DNA of 12,991 nucleotides, taken from the NCBI GenBank assembly GCA_946803715.1, contig CAMPET010000006.1, positions 748,029-761,019 on the forward strand, written 5' to 3'. The stretch is from Beroe ovata (lineage: Eukaryota; Ctenophora; Nuda; Beroida; Beroidae). The position numbers were made by a program, and so were the translations under genes. This document shows positions 8,517 to 12,991 of the stretch, one piece after another (position 1 is the first letter of the stretch; each line of letters opens with the position of its first letter). The notes beneath the pieces were generated by a model. That model was not told the origin of the DNA. It saw only the letters and a program-made list of their open reading frames with translations, and did no database searches.

Positions 8517-9008
8517 CAAATATCCTGGGACCTGGTCAGTTCATGCTTATCTGCTAGAAAATATTGTGAATGAGTCATAGGCTCAATTATGGGACAGCAA
8601 CCTTTATTTGAACAGCTTATCACCTATTTCTATTTAGAGTGGAGTTGGGACTGGTTGCCACACTTTGAACTTATGGCATACAGATAAATCTAGTGAGTTA
8701 TGGGATAGGTACTCCAGCTTTGAACTACTACTTGATCAATGAGCTTTTCAGGAGAATCAGGGGCAGACACATTGGAAGTTGAAACTGTTTCCATGGTGTT
8801 AACAGTTAAGTTCTTCTCAGAATTCTAAATAAGTGGTTTGAGTTGTGTATGCTGGTTTGGAACAATCGAATCCGGTCAATGCTACAATGTTCAACAGCAA
8901 TATGAATAAGTGATGTAGAGTAAAAATGCTTCCCAGGTGAGTTATGAGCTAAAGACTGATTTGGTCACGTGACCAGACATTTTTCCACTTAATCCCGTTT
9001 TAAACCCT
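8517..9008. promoter_or_regulatory. IFT54 upstream region (5' UTR/promoter not resolved)
   Basis: This region is upstream of the ATG at 8516 on the minus strand. A possible 5' coding exon (8794-8732) is discussed in the findings. No TATA box or RFX X-box was recognised. A 14-bp palindrome, tggtcacgtgacca, lies at 8962-8975 and contains a CACGTG E-box of the USF/MITF type; whether it acts on this gene is unknown. Confidence 0.35.
8962..8975. promoter_or_regulatory. Palindromic CACGTG E-box
   Basis: The sequence tggtcacgtgacca is a perfect 14-bp palindrome around CACGTG and fits the GTCACGTGAC consensus bound by bHLH-ZIP factors. A second site, tcacgtga, lies at 9140-9147. The two bracket the telomere-like block, so they may instead be the ends of a repeat element. 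Confidence 0.45.
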
Positions 9009-9111
9009 CGGGTTAGGGCTGGGGTCAGGATTAAACCAGGGTTAGGGTCAGGGTTGAGGTTTGGAAGTATTCTGTAGGTTAGGGTTAGGGTCAGGGTTTG
9101 GGATGGGTCAG
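9009..9111 (+). repeat. Degenerate interstitial telomere-like repeats (TTAGGG/TCAGGG)
   Basis: About a hundred bases of GGGTTAGGG-type words: gggttagggc, ccagggttagggtcaggg and taggttagggttagggtcag. An exact (TTAGGG)2 lies at 9079-9090. Variants are mainly TCAGGG and TTGGG. TTAGGG is the animal telomere unit. The divergence says this is an old internal block or a telomere-like simple repeat, not a functional end. Confidence 0.8.
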
Positions 9112-9336
9112 GAAACCGAAAAAAACATAAGTCACAACGTCACGTGATAAAATTAGGGCAAAGGATTTAGTAAGAGCCAAAAAATTATGTTATGAAACCA
9201 TCACACATGGAAAATTCAAAAACAAGACCATTATATATAGCTATCAATTCTTGAGAGATGCTTTTTGTATTTTGCCATCTGTCAAATTTGTTCTGCGACT
9301 CTGTAATGCTAATTTTATACTTGAAACATTTGTCAA
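9112..9336. other. Short non-coding stretch
   Basis: AT-rich sequence with a second E-box core (tcacgtga, 9140-9147). No gene was recognised; the small plus-strand frame from 9258 ends inside a foldback element. Confidence 0.5.
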
Positions 9337-9438
9337 TTGTCTGTTTTCATCAGACCTTTTTTCGCGCGCGCACCTTCATCAAAGGCCAAATTGAAGGCGG
9401 TTCCAAATTTGATGAAGGCGCGCGTATGAAAAACAAAC
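9337..9438. mobile_element. Foldback/MITE-like element, copy 2 of the family
   Basis: It starts ttgtctgttttcatcagacct, close to the start of the 1859 element, and carries the same inner arms: cgcgcaccttcatcaaa (to 9383) pairs with tttgatgaaggcgcgcg (9408-9424). The right terminus (tatgaaaaacaaac) is a diverged complement of the left one. The centre adds a partial direct repeat (caaattgaaggcgg and caaatttgatgaaggcg). No target duplication was seen, and the right boundary is approximate. Confidence 0.65.
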
Positions 9439-9476
9439 GTATTCGTAAGTGGTCAGCGGTGCAGCGGTGAACTATT

Positions 9477-9694
9477 TGTAAAATTTCACCCTACCCTTGC
9501 TGCAGCGGGATTTTAATTTTGTCGGGCGGATTCCGCCCGACAAAATTGTTCCCGCGCTGCGTGACCCAAATACTCCGCGCGCGCTGCGCGTCTCCTTTCT
9601 ACGACTTTTCAGTTCACTGAGTAGAACAGGGGCGCGCAACGTGTGCACAGACAAAATTAAAATCCCGCCAGCAAGGGTAGGGTGAAATTTTACA
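9477..9694. mobile_element. 218-bp MITE-like element with 45-47-bp terminal inverted repeats
   Basis: The left terminus 9477-9523 (tgtaaaatttcaccctaccc and onward) and the right terminus 9650-9694 are reverse complements, apart from a 2-bp insertion in the left arm. Overlapping the inner end of the left arm is a second perfect hairpin, aattttgtcgggcgga (9515-9530) and its complement (9532-9547), with a one-base loop. The interior is GC-rich (ccgcgcgcgctgcgcg) and non-coding, and no convincing target duplication is visible. Arms this well preserved suggest a young element or one maintained by gene conversion. Confidence 0.9.
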
Positions 9695-10203
9695 TAAATG
9701 ACAATTGCGCGGCGCCGACCTTTTAGTTTCAGATCTGAGATCACTGGCGATGCAATGTCAATAATGCTCCGTGGTTTTTACGACCTTTGGTATCACAGAG
9801 AAATTAGTTTGCATTTGCATTTGCAACGTGAGAACTACATCCGGAGGCCGGAACACATTCTCAATCTCAAAACTTAGAAAGAAGAATTGAATAAAAGTAA
9901 GAACTTTAAAAAGGACGCTGGTCAAAGCAGCAGTGCCGTATCACGATTAGTATCACTATTATATGGTATATCACAAAGCATATTCATGATAAGATTAAGC
10001 ATATTTAATGTTATCATGCATTATGATGTTGAAATCAGCATCAATATATCATGATCATGATCTGGACCTTTCCCCATTCCCGGGACTGGAAAGTTCGGTC
10101 AACGCTAGTGCTACGTTTAAAAGCAAATGTAAATCATAACATAATCATAAAATATCATTATATTATCAATTCATAGCAAATTGAAATTATTATTAAGAAA
10201 AAG
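9695..10203. other. AT-rich non-coding stretch
   Basis: No coding or RNA feature was recognised. It contains loose ATCATGATCATGATC-type words (about 10044-10060) and a doubled gcattt (about 9810-9822). It ends with the left target duplication agaaaaag at 10196-10203. Confidence 0.5.
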
Positions 10204-10265
10204 TTGCCGGATGTTATCTGTCCGCTGTTTCTCTTCGATGAAAGCGTGCAGATAACATCCGGCAA
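10204..10265. mobile_element. 62-bp foldback element with 8-bp target-site duplication, copy 3 of the family
   Basis: Perfect 17-bp terminal inverted repeats, ttgccggatgttatctg (10204-10220) and cagataacatccggcaa (10249-10265), surround a 28-bp loop. The element is flanked on both sides by agaaaaag (10196-10203 and 10266-10273), a clear 8-bp target duplication. Eight-base duplications are usual for hAT (and P) superfamily transposition. The loop contains gtttctcttcgatgaaagcg, matching the interior of the 1859 element, so this is a minimal member of that family. Confidence 0.88.
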
Positions 10266-10328
10266 AGAAAAAGTTACTTTTATCAATAGTTTAAGCACCA
10301 ATCCGCTTACTTAATTGTAATACTAATA

Positions 10329-10892
10329 GGTGTGCCCCAAGGAACCGTCCTGGGCCCCATATTCTTCATAGTTTACGTGATAGACATGATTATCAAGATT
10401 GCCTCATCGAAATCATTAGCGTTTGCCGACGACACCAAGATCATGAGACAGATTATCACCATGCTATGCAAGGCCTTGTTACAGACAGACCTCGACAATG
10501 TTGTCAGTTGGTCGATGAAGAACAACATGGTGCTCCACCAGGATAAGTTCGAGGTTATGAACTTCTGTCTCAATAATTCGCACCTCCTTAGAAACCTCCC
10601 ATTCACTGCGGAGCTGAGGCAGTACACGACGCAGGATGGAAACATCCTTCAACCTACCTCGTCCGTTAGAGACCTTGGTATTCAAATCTCTGACGACTGC
10701 AGCTGGTCCCTTCAAGTGAACAGTGTCGTAAGCGACTCACGCAGAATCGCCTCATGGGTCCTAGGAACCTTTCAGGACAGATCAGAACTGGCAATGCTGA
10801 CCCTCTACAAGTCCTTGATACGGAGCAGACTCGAGTACTGTTGCCCAGTGTGGGATCCTCACCTTATCAAGGACATCCAGGCAGTGGAATCT
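10329..10892 (+). pseudogene. Non-LTR retrotransposon reverse-transcriptase fragment (CR1/L2-like)
   Basis: About 188 codons are open without a frameshift. Visible motifs are GVPQGTVLGPIFFIVYVIDM (the PQG block), LAFADDTKIMR with the catalytic F-A-D-D, LDNVVSWSMKNNMVLHQDKF, VRDLGIQISDDCSWSLQVN and LYKSLIRSRLEYCCPVWDP, in the order normal for RT palm and thumb. The ending style with TLYKSLIRSRLEYC is typical of the CR1/L2/Jockey group in invertebrates. An in-frame TAA at 10311-10313 and the lack of fingers motifs show 5' truncation. On the right it breaks at the N (10893) just after DIQAVES, where the family usually continues with QRRFT. There is no endonuclease domain. It is a dead fragment, but its frame is well kept, so it is either recent or truncated partly by assembly. 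Confidence 0.92.
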
Positions 10893-10893
10893 N
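10893..10893. other. Undetermined base (N), probable assembly join
   Basis: The N separates an intact-looking RT frame from a 30-bp minisatellite. The sequence context (ctNac) is the same as at the other N (6335). The join looks artificial, so adjacency of the RT and the minisatellite should not be trusted. Confidence 0.7.
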
Positions 10894-10899
10894 ACCAGT

Positions 10900-11049
10900 G
10901 GGTGTGGCAACTCCCACATATCCACCTGAGGGTGTGCCAACTCCCACCATTCCACCTGGGGGTGTGCCAACTCCCACCATCCCACCCGGGGGTGTGCCAA
11001 CTCCCACCATCCCACCCGGGCGTGCGCATACTCCTGCCATACCGCATTG
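10900..11049 (+). repeat. 30-bp minisatellite with decapeptide coding potential
   Basis: Units of 30 bp start at 10900, 10930, 10960, 10990 and, degenerate, 11020. The consensus is gggtgtgccaactcccaccat followed by cccacccgg. Units 3 and 4 are identical. One plus-strand frame reads the units as GVPTPTIPPG repeats and stays open to a TGA at 11228-11230, ending with a hydrophobic stretch (GTLFAVLGVVALFRIGGL). An AATAAA follows at 11275-11280. This could be the 3' end of a Pro-rich repeat protein or just a minisatellite; no start or upstream exon supports a gene. Confidence 0.9.
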
Positions 11050-11230
11050 GGGAGGGCATATTGCTAGCGCCATTGACGGAGAATTATTTATGATGGCACA
11101 GGAAGCACAAGGACAGAAGTCTTGGGAAATGGCGGGAGGCGTGGTCCGGAGAGGGTGCGTTGAGGGTACGTTATTCGCAGTCCTAGGAGTGGTCGCTCTG
11201 TTCAGAATTGGGGGACTTCCTGGCTCCTGA

Positions 11231-11626
11231 GAGATGATAAGTGTTACTATTTCAGTGAAGAGAAATGTTCAGTAAATAAATGAATGGCATTTTCGTTTGA
11301 GTGATTATGTTAGGTAACATGCAATTATTGGTAGCCTGATTTTGTGTTTTAATCTGAAAGTTGCGATTGGGAAGGTTTATTTCGATGGTGGATATTGGAT
11401 AGGGATAGCGAACATCATTCTACTGCACTCTGCAGAGTTGTAGTAATACAACGGAGCTGTAATATTTCAATTCATCCTTCATGAATATTCATAATTATAC
11501 ACCAAAAGCGGTTAATCATTTATTTTACAACTTTTATCCGAATAATGCTGCCGAAAATTACACTATCACCCGTCATGGACAGGAATTATCGTTGTGTATG
11601 GTGATCAATAATTGATCAATGATGAT
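11231..11626. other. Non-coding stretch with possible polyadenylation signal
   Basis: AATAAA lies at 11275-11280 on the plus strand, about 45 bp after the TGA that closes the decapeptide frame. Nothing else was recognised; the small palindrome gaatattc occurs near 11483. Confidence 0.4.
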
Positions 11627-11715
11627 GATTATTCATCCATATAGTGTACAATAAACATGGTTATAGAGTGATTATTCATCTGTATACTATACAATAGTCC
11701 ATCAGTATACTATAA
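11627..11715. repeat. Imperfect tandem duplication, 43-bp period
   Basis: The sequence gattattcatccatatagtg at 11627 recurs diverged at 11670 (gattattcatctgtatacta), each followed by acaata. A third partial copy (cagtatactataaaataaac) follows from about 11703. Confidence 0.75.
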
Positions 11716-12047
11716 AATAAACAATGAAAAAAATTGAAGTGAGAATTGCACAACAGTAAAAAATGAAGGAAAAACTGATTCAGCTACAACGGTTGAGGGG
11801 GATCTCTCCACAAACTTAAACGAAGCAGCTGAAGAAGACATGGCAGTGTTGGCAGTGTCGAGATTTGGCAGTGTAAACAAAAGAGAATCCAGAGTTTCGA
11901 GAATTAGCTTGAATCCGGAAAATCCCACGGAAAAACACAGAAATTAGATCGAAACAATACCGCAATTAAGTCCAACCTGTCGGCGACACCATAAATAGAA
12001 GATCAGAGATACTATATTCTCTTTCCGGTCGATAGCGCACTCCAACA
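11716..12047. other. Stretch with a weak minus-strand start-exon candidate
   Basis: On the minus strand an ATG at about 11840 opens MSSSAASFKFVERSPSTVV and stays open for more than 30 codons. It is preceded by three copies of cactgcca in the would-be 5' UTR. No strong donor was found and no family is recognised. It may be a small gene's first exon or chance. Confidence 0.3.
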
Positions 12048-12146
12048 TTAGTAGCCAGCTAAATGTTGTTGCTCTGGTTTGACAATGCCGCCTTTCCTAT
12101 ACACGTGCGTGCGGTTGAGACTGTCCCAGTCGGTGCCGCATTCCCA
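12048..12146 (-). CDS. Candidate terminal exon of an unidentified minus-strand gene
   Basis: An excellent acceptor (ggaactttttgtgccag, AG at 12148-12147) is followed by 32 open codons and TAA: W-E-C-G-T-D-W-D-S-L-N-R-T-H-V-Y, then RKGGIVKPEQQHLAGY. The Trp-, Cys- and Asp-rich composition is protein-like. A second frame is also open across most of the interval (GNAAPTGTVST...), which weakens the case. A possible preceding exon is 12526-12464 (EILTQKYRSLFEIGSTYW, with donor GTAAAA), which joins in phase 0, but its acceptor lacks a good pyrimidine tract. I do not recognise the protein. Confidence 0.3.
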   Translation of the reverse strand, partial: WECGTDWDSLNRTHVYRKGGIVKPEQQHLAGY

Positions 12147-12317
12147 CTGGCACAAAAAGTTCCCCAAATTAATTTTATTAGCGGTCAAGCATGGGAATGC
12201 TATAGTGAGTAGTCCAGTATAGTGTATAATGGGATGAAGTTAACCGAAACTGGTAACAAGCAATTAACGTATCATTCGTGGACGTTGTAAAATATTATTT
12301 ATTAATTCGGTTTCGGA

Positions 12318-12411
12318 GTGGATGGCTCGTTAAATCCTCGACCTTCGGTCTCGGATTCAACTTCAATTATCAGCTCGGGCTTCGCCCTCGACTGATAATT
12401 CTGCCATCCAC
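12318..12411. mobile_element. Small foldback cluster
   Basis: The outer arms gtggatggc (12318-12326) and gccatccac (12403-12411) enclose a second hairpin, aattatcag (12365-12373) with ctgataatt (12392-12400), whose loop is itself cgggcttcgccctcg. A third mini-hairpin (cgaccttcggtctcgg) lies to the left. The shape is MITE-like; no target duplication was seen. If the candidate exons on either side are real, it lies in their intron. Confidence 0.7.
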
Positions 12412-12526
12412 GCCTCAACCTCATGAATAAAGACTATATTTAGCGGTTAACGAATATTTTTACCCAGTAGGTACTACCGATTTCAAATAAAGAGCGGTAT
12501 TTCTGAGTCAGAATCTCCAGACAAAT

Positions 12527-12851
12527 CTGTTTTACGCATATGTCGATTAATTATTCTATTATTGGTTGTAAATGGTCAATCATTGTCATGTAATGGATCT
12601 TTACAAAGAGAACTGGGGCAGGTAATCATTTTTCTCTGTTACTTTTTCATGGACGGAACGCGCGACGGATAGCACGCTTTCAAGCAAATCATTCAAGGCA
12701 CACGTTAATTTCAAAGAGTTTGATTTATTCTCACTAAGAATTTCTTAGCACACATTTCTCCACTCTTGTTCTGTTCCTTTCCTCGCACTAAACTGCAGCA
12801 CAATACACGTTTTGAACGCATGCCTATCCCATTATAGTAGTGTGTGCGACA
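12527..12851. other. Non-coding stretch
   Basis: No gene was recognised. The only local structure is a short hairpin, ctaagaa-t-ttcttag (about 12735-12749). Confidence 0.5.
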
Positions 12852-12991
12852 TAGGAGTATAGGGAGTATAGGCGAGTATTGGGGGGAGTATAGGCGCGTA
12901 TAGGCGAGTATAGGGGAGTATTGGGGCGAGTATTGGGGCGAGTATAGGCGAGTTTAGGGGCTAGTATAGGGGCTAGTATAGGAGAGAATAG
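12852..12991 (+). repeat. G-rich tandem array (gagtataggggc type), running off the window
   Basis: Irregular 10-12-bp units of gtataggcga, gtattggggcga and gtataggggcta repeat about 13 times to the right edge. The plus strand is rich in GGGG and GG runs, so it could form quadruplexes; the complementary strand is CCCC/TATAC. The full length is unknown because the array is cut by the window. Confidence 0.93.

Noticed and set aside
8868-8880. tRNA T-arm-like word atcgaatcc
   Set aside because: No acceptor stem or anticodon arm can be drawn around it.
9258-9744. Small open frames across 9258-9744 on both strands
   Set aside because: They run through the foldback elements at 9337 and 9477; the symmetric sequence opens both strands.

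Overview
The window is eukaryotic and almost certainly from an invertebrate animal. It holds a multi-exon gene with GT-AG introns that encodes an intraflagellar-transport protein, a fragment of a metazoan-type non-LTR retrotransposon, TTAGGG-like interstitial repeats, and many minisatellites and foldback (MITE-like) elements. Foldbacks rich in CGCGCG and CTTCATC are compatible with a marine invertebrate such as a sponge or cnidarian, but the species cannot be fixed from sequence alone.

The main gene is a complete minus-strand orthologue of TRAF3IP1/IFT54 (MIP-T3), rebuilt here as 14 exons between 8516 (ATG) and 2815 (stop). The exons sum to 1839 nt (612 codons plus stop), every junction is phase-compatible, and both hallmark parts of the family are present: the N-terminal calponin-homology-like domain and the C-terminal coiled coil. 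Four of its 13 introns carry a conspicuous repeat: a 17-bp and a 16-bp minisatellite, a roughly 50-57-bp minisatellite, and a 288-bp foldback 15 bp from a splice acceptor.

Left part (1-2814): a minus-strand exon of an unidentified protein runs off the left edge (1-351). Non-coding sequence follows, with a perfect 62-bp palindrome (1720-1781) and a GC-rich foldback element (1859-1989).

Middle to right (8517-10892): the upstream region of the IFT54 gene, a degenerate telomere-like block bracketed by CACGTG sites, two adjacent foldback elements (9337-9438 and 9477-9694), a 62-bp foldback with an 8-bp target duplication (10204-10265), and a plus-strand reverse-transcriptase fragment (10329-10892) that ends abruptly at an N.

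Right end (10893-12991): a 30-bp minisatellite with an open decapeptide frame, mostly unremarkable DNA with weak minus-strand exon candidates (12464-12526, 12048-12146, and a start near 11840), another foldback (12318-12411) and a G-rich tandem array running off the right edge. Both N bases (6335 and 10893) sit at the edge of a minisatellite and look like assembly joins. No prokaryotic features, tRNA, rRNA or CRISPR array were seen.
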